Below, one piece after another: positions 17,329 through 24,284 of a stretch of DNA of 64,000 bases. How positions within the stretch are numbered: position 1 is the stretch's first letter; every line of letters begins with the position of its first letter. The stretch comes from SSF26 sp037443945. GTDB lineage: Bacteria > Chloroflexota > Anaerolineae > J102. The translations under genes and the position numbers were made by a program. The notes beneath the pieces were generated by a model. It searched no databases. It was given only the letters and a program-made list of their open reading frames with translations, and was not told where the DNA came from. The stretch is taken from contig JBBINH010000001.1 in the NCBI GenBank assembly GCA_037443945.1, forward strand, positions 124,001 through 188,000, written 5' to 3'.

Positions 17329-18612
17329 TCAGGCGGTTTCGGCCAGGGGCTGATCGCTCCAAAAGAGGGCAGAGCCCTGGGCGTTGAGCAGAAGCGGCCG
17401 TGTGTTCAGCCGGATGTTGTCGGCATTGACCACACACCGGGCCACATCATGGCGGCCGGGTACTTCGTACATGACCTCGAGCAAGACCCGCTCTACGATG
17501 GTCCGCAGACCACGGGCGCCCATGTTGTGACGGATCGCTTCATCGGCCACGGCCTCGATGGCTTCGGGGGTGAAGTGCAGTTCGACCCCATCCAGGGCCA
17601 GGAGGCGCTGAAACTGCCGGAGGACGGCGTTTTTCGGTTCGGTGAGGATGCGGATCAGCGCCTCTTTATCCAGCGGCTCGACGCTGACAATGACCGGCAG
17701 GCGACCGATGAATTCGGGGATGAGACCGTACTGAAGCAAGTCTTCCGAGGTCACCTGTTCGAACAGGGCCGCCTTGCGTTTTTCCAGCGCCGCCTGGCTG
17801 AGAGGCCCCGCGCCGAAACCCAGGCGGCCCTTGGCGCCGATGCGACGCGCGATCACTTCTTCGATGCCGTCGAAAGCGCCGCCGCAGATGAAGAGGATGT
17901 TCTGGGTGTTCAGGCTGATGAACTCTTGCTGCGGGTGCTTGCGACCGCCTGTGGGGGGGACATGGGCGATGGTGCCCTCGATGATCTTCAGCAAGGCCTG
18001 TTGCACGCCTTCGCCGGAAACATCCCGGGTGATGGAGGGATTATCTCCGCTTTTGCGGGCGATTTTGTCGATTTCGTCGATGTAGATGATGCCCATCTCG
18101 GCGCGCCGGATATCCCAATCGGCCACTTGCAACAGGCGGACCAGGATGGTTTCCACGTCCTCGCCTACATAGCCGGCTTCGGTCAGGCTGGTGGCATCGG
18201 CGATGGTGAAGGGTACGTTGAGGATTTTGGCCAGGGTTTGGGCCAGGAGTGTCTTGCCACAACCGGTAGGGCCGAGCAACAGAATGTTGCTCTTTTGGAG
18301 TTCCACATCGTCATCCTGGCGGGTGATGATGCGCTTGTAGTGGTTATACACCGCTACTGAGAGCACTTTTTTAGCCCGTTCCTGGCCCACGACGTATTCG
18401 TCCAGCTTGCGCACGATGTCGCGCGGTGACGGTACAGACTCGAAGACAACCGCCTGGCCTTGCGGCTCTTCCGGGATGGCGCCCTCTTCGCGCAAGATCT
18501 CGGCGCAGAGCTGAACACACTTATCGCAGATGTTGACCCCATCCGGACCGGCGATAAGTCGTTGGATCTCGTCTTGCGAGCGATGGCAAAACGAGCAGTA
18601 CTGAGTGCTCAT
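17329..18612 (-). CDS. clpX: ATP-dependent Clp protease ATP-binding subunit ClpX
   Basis: 427 residues, normal ClpX size. The N-terminal zinc-binding domain has Cys6, Cys9, Cys29 and Cys32. The AAA+ module shows Walker A GPTGCGKT near residue 118, Walker B IIYIDEIDKI, the pore-loop region GYVGEDVE and the arginine finger segment. The IGF-type ClpP-docking loop corresponds to GRLGFGAG, where the tripeptide reads LGF. It unfolds substrates for ClpP in the cytoplasm. The gene begins 9 bp after clpP and follows tig-clpP, the classical gene order. Confidence 0.97.
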   Translation of the reverse strand: MSTQYCSFCHRSQDEIQRLIAGPDGVNICDKCVQLCAEILREEGAIPEEPQGQAVVFESVPSPRDIVRKLDEYVVGQERAKKVLSVAVYNHYKRIITRQDDDVELQKSNILLLGPTGCGKTLLAQTLAKILNVPFTIADATSLTEAGYVGEDVETILVRLLQVADWDIRRAEMGIIYIDEIDKIARKSGDNPSITRDVSGEGVQQALLKIIEGTIAHVPPTGGRKHPQQEFISLNTQNILFICGGAFDGIEEVIARRIGAKGRLGFGAGPLSQAALEKRKAALFEQVTSEDLLQYGLIPEFIGRLPVIVSVEPLDKEALIRILTEPKNAVLRQFQRLLALDGVELHFTPEAIEAVADEAIRHNMGARGLRTIVERVLLEVMYEVPGRHDVARCVVNADNIRLNTRPLLLNAQGSALFWSDQPLAETA

Positions 18613-18621
18613 GCGTACGAC

Positions 18622-19254
18622 CTATTGTTTGTCTTCACGATTGAAATGCGGCTCGGGCACACCGAAGACGTGGTCTACAATGCCGTATTCAACGGCTTCC
18701 TGCGCATACATCCAGCGGTCCCGGTCGAAATCGCGTTCGATCTGCTCGAAGGGTTGGCCGGTATGATGGGAAAGAATGCGGAAGATGCTGTTTTGGACTC
18801 GTTCCAGCTCTTTGTACTGGATGCGGATATCGGGGGTATAGCCCTGCACGCCACCCCCGGCCGGATGCATGTGCACGGTGGCATGGGGTAGGGCATAGCG
18901 TTTGCCTTTGGCACCCGCAGCCAGCAGCACCGTCGCCATGCTGGCCGTGACGCCTACGGCCCAGGTCGCCACCGGTGCCGAGATCATCTGCATCGTATCG
19001 TAGATGGCCAGGCCGGCGTACACGCTCCCCCCCGGCGAGTTGATGTACATTTGAATGTCGCGCTCGGGGTCCTCCTGATTGAGGTAGAGCAACTGGGCCA
19101 CGATGAGATTGGCCACCTGGTCGGTGATGGGAGTACCCAGAAAGACGATGCGGTTATTGAGCAGAAGCGAGTAAATATCCATGGCCCGCTCACCCCGGCT
19201 GGTCTGCTCGATGACCATGGGGATCAGGCCCGTCGGTTGAGGAAAGGTGAACAT
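18622..19254 (-). CDS. clpP: ATP-dependent Clp protease proteolytic subunit ClpP
   Basis: 210 residues from the chosen ATG. The serine-protease triad is visible: Ser105 in GVTASMATVLL, His130 in VHMHPAGG and the Asp in GYTPDIRIQ. INSPGGSVYAGLAIYDTM is the substrate-binding handle region, and HTGQPFEQIERDFDRDRWM is the C-terminal signature. It forms the tetradecameric peptidase used by ClpX. The frame remains open upstream to 19395, but homologues start near MFTFPQPTGLIPMVIEQ, and a GGTGGA lies upstream. The 228-bp spacer to tig contains repeat copy A. Confidence 0.95.
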   Translation of the reverse strand: MFTFPQPTGLIPMVIEQTSRGERAMDIYSLLLNNRIVFLGTPITDQVANLIVAQLLYLNQEDPERDIQMYINSPGGSVYAGLAIYDTMQMISAPVATWAVGVTASMATVLLAAGAKGKRYALPHATVHMHPAGGGVQGYTPDIRIQYKELERVQNSIFRILSHHTGQPFEQIERDFDRDRWMYAQEAVEYGIVDHVFGVPEPHFNREDKQ

Positions 19255-19300
19255 AGGACGTTCCACCGGAAAGAAAAAGGGATAAACGAACGGCAAAATG

Positions 19301-19452
19301 CCTACGTGCCGACTAAAGTCGTCCGTCATAGGCTTTCGGTCTGTGGTCGGCCTGCGCCGACGCGGCCGGCCGAGGCAGGCCGAGACCCGACACAACGGGT
19401 TCAGGAAGGCTGATCTGCGGTCGGCGCCCGGTGGTGGGCAGCCGGGTAGGTC
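19301..19452 (-). repeat. Dispersed structured intergenic repeat, copy A
   Basis: This ~150-bp stretch between tig and clpP resembles 22819-22946 in the same orientation. Shared blocks include TGCCG-CT-AAGTC at the left, a hairpin GTCGGC-CTGC-GCCGAC (19346-19361), GTTCAGG near 19399, and GGCAGCCGGGTAGGT at the right end. It sits about 47 bp upstream of clpP. No protein reading is credible. Confidence 0.55.
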
Positions 19453-19482
19453 GTTACAACGAACGGCAACATGCCGAGGCGA

Positions 19483-20868
19483 TCAGGCTTCGATGGGTGC
19501 GGTGACTGCAGTTGGTTCGCCTTCGGCTTCCGCGGCGGGTGGCGGTGCTTCTTCGGCCTGATGTTCACCCGGTGCCGGCACCGCTTCGCCCCGGGCGATG
19601 CGCTTCAGGAGATCCAGCGTTTTGCCGATACGCACAGACAGAGCGATATGCTCGCGGAACGACTCGTTCTCGGCCAGGAGTTTTTGGGCTTCTTGGAGCA
19701 GGGTTTCGTTATGACCGTAGCGGTCGTGCAGTTCCCGATCCAATTCGAAGGCGCTGACCGGGAACTGTTCACGCTCCATAATCGCCTTGAGAACAAGCTG
19801 TTCGCGCAGGCGGGTCTCGGCCGTTGCCCGCCGCTCTTCGTCATACGCTTCTCGGGTCTTGCGGAGCAACTGCAGGTACTCTTCCACCGAGTCGATGCCG
19901 TAGGGTTTGAATTGGCGCGCCTCGTCTTCGAGCATCGAATCGAGCATGTCTTGCACCATCGAGGGGGCAAATTCGATCTGCGCTTGCTCGATCACGGCCT
20001 GGAGCACCCGATTCAGGTAGGTATCGTCCTGGTGCGCCCGGATCACCTCCTCGGCATGGGTCCGCAGTTCGGTCAGCATGGCGGTAGCGCTGTCATAGCC
20101 GACTTGTTGGGCCAGCTCATCCGTAAGCTCGGGCGCCTGTTGCGCTTTGACCGCCTTCACCGTGATGGTGAAGCAGCCTTCTTTGCCGGGCCATTGGCTA
20201 TCCGGCGGAAAGACGGCGCTGAAGGTCTTTTGTTCGCCTGCGCTCATGCCGATGAAGGCCGCATCGAATTCGGGGACGAGGGTGTAATCGGTTTCGTTGG
20301 GGACGAAATCCCAGTCGTCATGGCTGAGGACAACCTCACCGTCCACTTCGAGCCGAAAATCCACGACCAGTTGATCGCCGTATTGGGCCGGTCGCTCGAC
20401 AACCTGCCAGGTTTGGTGCTGTTCGCGCAGTTCCTGCAGATGGCCCTGGACGTGTTCTGCGACAAGGGCTTCGTCAAGGACGGGGGGCTCGACGCGGATG
20501 CTGCGGTAATCGCCCAGTTCGACTTTAGGCGGGAGCGAGATTTCGAATTGGTAGACAAGGGGCTCCAGGCTCAGGTGGTGGAGGTCGATCTGCCCATAAG
20601 GCTCGATGCCGGTGGCATCGAGGGCTTCGCGCAGGACCTCCTCGCCCAGAGAGGCGGCCACTTCGCGTAGCAAGGTTTCACGGCCCAGGCGTTGAACGAC
20701 GATATGGTAGGGGACTTTGCCGGGACGAAAGCCGGGGAAGCGATACTCGCGGCTGAGGCGCCGCGCCACCGAGCGCATGGCTTCGTCGAGCCGGTGCGGG
20801 GGGAGTTCAACGGAGAGTAAAACGCGTCGGTTTGCCAGCGTTTGCTGGTTGAGGATCAAATCGGTCAT
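19483..20868 (-). CDS. tig: Trigger factor (ribosome-associated chaperone and prolyl isomerase)
   Basis: 461 residues. The ribosome-binding N-domain carries SREYRFPGFRPGKVPYHIV (compare the GFRxGKxP signature). A PPIase domain follows (about residues 160-245, with LVVDFRLEVDG and FIGMSAGEQKTFSAVFP), then the long helical C-domain with chaperone arms. The tail is Ala/Glu/Pro-rich. It binds nascent chains at the ribosome exit. ATG at 20868 is preferred; the frame extends upstream without family similarity. It heads tig-clpP-clpX, and a promoter candidate lies at 20951-20956. Confidence 0.94.
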   Translation of the reverse strand: MTDLILNQQTLANRRVLLSVELPPHRLDEAMRSVARRLSREYRFPGFRPGKVPYHIVVQRLGRETLLREVAASLGEEVLREALDATGIEPYGQIDLHHLSLEPLVYQFEISLPPKVELGDYRSIRVEPPVLDEALVAEHVQGHLQELREQHQTWQVVERPAQYGDQLVVDFRLEVDGEVVLSHDDWDFVPNETDYTLVPEFDAAFIGMSAGEQKTFSAVFPPDSQWPGKEGCFTITVKAVKAQQAPELTDELAQQVGYDSATAMLTELRTHAEEVIRAHQDDTYLNRVLQAVIEQAQIEFAPSMVQDMLDSMLEDEARQFKPYGIDSVEEYLQLLRKTREAYDEERRATAETRLREQLVLKAIMEREQFPVSAFELDRELHDRYGHNETLLQEAQKLLAENESFREHIALSVRIGKTLDLLKRIARGEAVPAPGEHQAEEAPPPAAEAEGEPTAVTAPIEA

Positions 20869-20950
20869 TGCACACGGATGACAAAGGGGAGATGGAAGGT
20901 CATCAGGCCCGGGGTCGCCACCGTCCATCGGCGCGACAGGCCATTAGACC

Positions 20951-20959
20951 ATTGTACCA
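20951..20959 (-). promoter_or_regulatory. Extended -10 promoter candidate for tig-clpP-clpX
   Basis: On the minus strand TGG-TACAAT (20959-20951) matches an extended -10 element. The -35 region is weak. Transcription would start about 75 nt upstream of tig. Confidence 0.35.
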
Positions 20960-21004
20960 CAAAAGCGATGCCGACGAGGAAGCGAGTAGGCCCTGGCCGT
21001 CCGC

Positions 21005-22759
21005 TTACTCTCGGCCGAACTGACGCTCAAGTTGGGCCGCGCTGAGATGGAGCACGGTCGGACGACCATGAGGACAGGTGCGTGGGTTGGCACAGGCCTC
21101 GAGCTGACGCAGCAGCTCGGTCTGTTCGCGCAGAGAGAGGATCTGGCCGGCTTTGATGGCCAAGCGCTTGCAGATCAGCCGGATCAGGGCCTGTTCGCGG
21201 TCGTCGGCTACGAGATCGGTTTCGGCTGCCAGGCCCTCGGCCACATCGCTCAAGACCTGCCGGGGGTCCTGACGGCCCATGAAGGCAGGCACGGCGCGCA
21301 GGAGATAGGCGCCGTTGCCGAAGGGCTCCAGGTCAAATCCGGATTGGCGCAGGGTCGGTAGATGCTCGGCGATCAACCCGGCCAGGCGGGTGCCGATCTC
21401 GATGGGGATCGGCTCCAGAAGTTGCTGCTGGGTGATAGGCTGCTGCCCTGCGGCCAGGAGCATCTCGTAGAGGATGCGCTCATGGGCGGCATGCTGGTCG
21501 ATCAGATAAAGCCCGCCCGGTCCTTCCGCCACCAGATAGGTGGCGGCAACCTGGCCCACGGCCCGCAGGGGCGGTAACGCTGCGGCCGGCGCCGCCTTTT
21601 CCGGGTCATGCCGGGCCGCCACCTCCGGCAAGGCCGCCGATGGCATGGGGGCGGCGGTCGCCGATAAGGGCATGGTCAACTGGGTGGGGTACTCGTCCTG
21701 ACGAGGGGATATCGGCCCTTCGCGGCGACCGGCGGAGGGGACCAGGTCGGTGACCACGGGGGCCGTCTCGACCAGAGTACGATGGACGGCCCGCTGCACG
21801 GCCCGGAAGACGAGCGCAGCCTGGCGGAAGCGCACTTCGGCCTTGGTCGGGTGGACGTTGACATCCACCTCTTCGGGCGGCAGGTGGATAAAAACCAGGG
21901 CAATCGGAAAGCGGTCGCCGGGCAACAGGGTGTGATAGGCCTGGATGATGGCAAAGGCCAGGTTCCGGTCCTGGATAAGCCGCCGATTGACAAAAAGCTC
22001 GATAGCGCTGCGATTGGCGCGATGAAGCGACGGCGCACCGATAAACCCTTCGACATGGATGGTCGGGAAAAGCGGGTCAGGCTCGGCGATAAGGGGCAGC
22101 ATCTGCCGGGTACTTTCGGCATCGAGCAGTTTGAGCAGAACCTGCCGGCGGTCGCCGTTGCCCGGCGATTGAAAAACCGGACGACCCTCGTTGATATAGC
22201 TGAACCGCACTTCGGGAAAGGCCAGCGCATAGCGGGTCACCACGTGCCCGATATGCCCGGCTTCGGTGGTATCGCTGCGCAGGAACTTGAGCCGGGCCGG
22301 CACATTCCAGAATAGCCCTTCCACGGTCAGGATCGTGCCCGGCGGCGCGCCGATGGGCCGACTCCCCAGCAAAGTGCCGCCTTCCACCCGTAGCTCGATG
22401 CCCGTCGGCTCTTCGACATGGCGCGTGACCAGGGTCAGACGACTGACGGCGGCGATGGCAGCCAGGGCCTCCCCACGAAAACCGAGGGTTGTCAGATGTT
22501 CCAGATCGTCGGCGCTGTGCAGCTTGGAGGTGGCATGGCGTTGCAAGGCCAGAGGTGCTTCGGCCGCAGGTATGCCGCTGCCGTTGTCGCTGACGCGGAT
22601 CAGACGGCGTCCACCCTCGCGGATCTCCACGCGGATATCGGTGGCACCGGCATCGAGGCTGTTTTCGATCAGCTCCTTGACAACCGAGGCCGGTCGCTCG
22701 ACCACCTCACCCGCCGCGATCTTATCGGCGACTTCCGAGGGCAGGATACGAATGGGCAT
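21005..22759 (-). CDS. mutL: DNA mismatch repair protein MutL
   Basis: 584 residues. The GHKL ATPase N-terminus shows IAAGEVVERPASVVKELIENSLDAGA, DNGSGI and TLGFRGEAL. The C-terminal domain keeps the endonuclease motif DQHAAHERILYE and the metal-site motifs ICKRLAIKAG and CPHGRP, so this MutL should be a nicking endonuclease, as in bacteria without MutH. It works with MutS at mismatches. No mutS is in the window. A TATAAT ends 7 bp upstream of the ATG, suggesting a leaderless mRNA. Confidence 0.96.
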   Translation of the reverse strand: MPIRILPSEVADKIAAGEVVERPASVVKELIENSLDAGATDIRVEIREGGRRLIRVSDNGSGIPAAEAPLALQRHATSKLHSADDLEHLTTLGFRGEALAAIAAVSRLTLVTRHVEEPTGIELRVEGGTLLGSRPIGAPPGTILTVEGLFWNVPARLKFLRSDTTEAGHIGHVVTRYALAFPEVRFSYINEGRPVFQSPGNGDRRQVLLKLLDAESTRQMLPLIAEPDPLFPTIHVEGFIGAPSLHRANRSAIELFVNRRLIQDRNLAFAIIQAYHTLLPGDRFPIALVFIHLPPEEVDVNVHPTKAEVRFRQAALVFRAVQRAVHRTLVETAPVVTDLVPSAGRREGPISPRQDEYPTQLTMPLSATAAPMPSAALPEVAARHDPEKAAPAAALPPLRAVGQVAATYLVAEGPGGLYLIDQHAAHERILYEMLLAAGQQPITQQQLLEPIPIEIGTRLAGLIAEHLPTLRQSGFDLEPFGNGAYLLRAVPAFMGRQDPRQVLSDVAEGLAAETDLVADDREQALIRLICKRLAIKAGQILSLREQTELLRQLEACANPRTCPHGRPTVLHLSAAQLERQFGRE

Positions 22760-22766
22760 GGCTCGG

Positions 22767-22772
22767 ATTATA
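22767..22772 (-). promoter_or_regulatory. -10 element directly before mutL (leaderless start)
   Basis: A perfect TATAAT on the minus strand (22772-22767) is followed by 7 bp and the mutL ATG at 22759. The predicted transcription start falls at or next to the start codon, and no Shine-Dalgarno sequence is present. Confidence 0.45.
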
Positions 22773-22818
22773 GCATGCCCGGTTTCGGTTGCCCATGCTG
22801 TACGGCGGCGGTAACTGC

Positions 22819-22946
22819 CGACATGCCGGCTGAAGTCACCCCGCAGAGGCCCTCGGCCTCCGGTCGGCGTAGGCCGACGCCCGGCATCATGCGTTCAGGG
22901 AGCCTGATTTTCCATCGGGGCATGGTGGCGGGCAGCCGGGTAGGTA
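22819..22946 (-). repeat. Dispersed structured intergenic repeat, copy B
   Basis: This is the second copy of the element at 19301-19452. It lacks an internal ~24-bp block found in copy A. The central hairpin keeps both arms but changes its loop: GTCGGC-GTAG-GCCGAC at 22863-22878. The right end GGCAGCCGGGTAGGT is identical in both copies. It starts 60 bp upstream of mutL. The rest of 22760-23144 has no gene but holds a long stem-loop at 23070-23116. Confidence 0.55.
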
Positions 22947-23069
22947 ATTGACCGGCTGTGGCGACGAACTGCCGTTCTCGCCTCGTGGATCCGGCTCGCG
23001 CGCAGAAGCCGACGCCTGCCCTCAGCATGAACGCCGGACTGAGACCCTTGGCAAACCCGGACGGATAAC

Positions 23070-23116
23070 CTTTCCAGGCCGTCTTGGCGTCCGCTTGGCT
23101 TCGGCGGCCTGGAAAG
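23070..23116. other. Perfect 12-bp stem-loop downstream of spoVS
   Basis: CTTTCCAGGCCG (23070-23081) pairs perfectly with CGGCCTGGAAAG (23105-23116) around a 23-nt loop. It lies 29 bp past the spoVS stop on the minus strand. No T-run follows on that strand, so it may be an mRNA 3'-end stabiliser or processing site more than an intrinsic terminator. Confidence 0.45.
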
Positions 23117-23144
23117 CCTACCCCGTCGTTTTTGCATCCGTTCT

Positions 23145-23435
23145 TCAGGCCAACGAGCGGGGAAAAAGCGAACTGTCAATGGTCCATACCGTGAAACGCA
23201 CGGCCGTGCGCTCGAGACCGTCAATTTTGACCTCGGTAAAGACCGGCACGCACACGATATGGAGACCGTCTTCACGCAGATACCCGCGCGCAATGGCAAT
23301 GGCTTTGATGGCCTGATTGACGGCGCTGGCGCCAATCGCCTGCACTTCAGCAATCCGATGTTCGCGAATGATGCCGGCGATGGCGCCGGCCACAGCCGTA
23401 GACCGGGAACGGTTCGAGACCTTGATAACCTCCAT
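23145..23435 (-). CDS. spoVS: Stage V sporulation protein S (SpoVS) family, Alba-like
   Basis: 96 residues, slightly longer than Bacillus SpoVS. The sequence MEVIKVSNRSRSTAVAGAIAG and the VQAIGASAVNQAIKAIAIARGYL core match this small, highly conserved family with an Alba-like nucleic-acid-binding fold. Homologues are widespread in non-sporulating Chloroflexota and Deinococcus-Thermus, so the name does not imply sporulation. GGAG lies 6 bp before the ATG at 23435. A good promoter is at 23562-23590, giving a leader of about 120 nt. Confidence 0.95.
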   Translation of the reverse strand: MEVIKVSNRSRSTAVAGAIAGIIREHRIAEVQAIGASAVNQAIKAIAIARGYLREDGLHIVCVPVFTEVKIDGLERTAVRFTVWTIDSSLFPRSLA

Positions 23436-23561
23436 GAGGCTCCTACCACGTGGGGATATGGGCGAGAGTGGGCGTCTCACCCCGGCGAAGAAAGGGCTAT
23501 GAGCGGGCACAGGAGCGTGTGCAGGGACGATGGTTGCCGGCCACCACGCACCTTTGTTCGT

Positions 23562-23590
23562 ATTCTACCTTTCTATTGCCCAAAAAGCAA
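23562..23590 (-). promoter_or_regulatory. Promoter for spoVS
   Basis: On the minus strand TTGCTT (23590-23585) and TAGAAT (23567-23562) are separated by exactly 17 bp. The element is in the 285-bp gap between the LysM gene and spoVS, and nothing else is evident in that gap. Confidence 0.5.
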
Positions 23591-23720
23591 TTATGCCTGC
23601 CCTCGCATGGCCCTTTGTCCACAGAGGTTTACCACAGACCTATCCGAATTCCCTGTCCGCAGCCGATTCACCGTCATAAGCGTCGCGCTTGGCCATCTTT
23701 ACCCGCACGCGGGGAGCCTT

Positions 23721-24176
23721 TCAATTGTCGAGGGACGGTGTGGGCAGATAATGCTTGCGCAGATCGGGTGGGATCGTGGGCGTAGGCAACGCCGATGCTG
23801 CCACCGTCACGATGACCTGGTCGGTTTCGGCCGCAGGCGTGACCATCGCCTGCCGGGGGATCTGCAAAACCCGGCCTGGCGCCAGACGCGCCCGCGGCGG
23901 CAGGTTGTTGGCCCGCCGCAGTTCGGCCACCGTTACTCTGCAACGGTGGGCAATGCGACTCAAGGTGTCACCCGGACGCACCCGATAGGTGACCCCGCAA
24001 CCGAGTTTAGGGTTCGCCATGTCCGCCCTGGCAGCGGTTCGAAACTCACCGGCTGCTGCCGGTGCTGCTCGGGCCGGTCCGCTGAAGAGGAACGACAGCA
24101 ACACCACCAGCGACAGGCTGATAAGCCGGACATCCGGCCGCTTGGATCTGGGGATACGGGGTGGGGGGAAGTCCAT
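23721..24176 (-). CDS. LysM-domain cell-wall-binding protein
   Basis: 151 residues. After a basic start, residues about 17-38 (LISLSLVVLLSFLFSGPARA) form a signal peptide or membrane anchor. One LysM domain (about 60-105) reads VTYRVRPGDTLSRIAHRCRV and NNLPPRARLAPGRVLQIP, preceded by a Cys that may pair with a Cys inside the domain. LysM binds peptidoglycan or related glycans outside the cytoplasm. No catalytic domain is attached. AAGGAGAT lies 6-8 bp before ATG 24176. The function beyond wall binding is unknown. Confidence 0.85.
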   Translation of the reverse strand: MDFPPPRIPRSKRPDVRLISLSLVVLLSFLFSGPARAAPAAAGEFRTAARADMANPKLGCGVTYRVRPGDTLSRIAHRCRVTVAELRRANNLPPRARLAPGRVLQIPRQAMVTPAAETDQVIVTVAASALPTPTIPPDLRKHYLPTPSLDN

Positions 24177-24284
24177 AGGTCCATCTCCTTGCCGAAAACC
24201 GTGGCCGCCACCTCCTGGTGCCGCCATCCGGTTCGGGGGAATGCAAGGGGAAACGTGTTTTTCGTTTAGGAGACGCCGACAGAG

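Noticed and set aside
22768..23028. Small protein encoded across repeat copy B
   Set aside because: The frame follows the repeat sequence and reads like translated intergenic repeat DNA; no ribosome-binding site.
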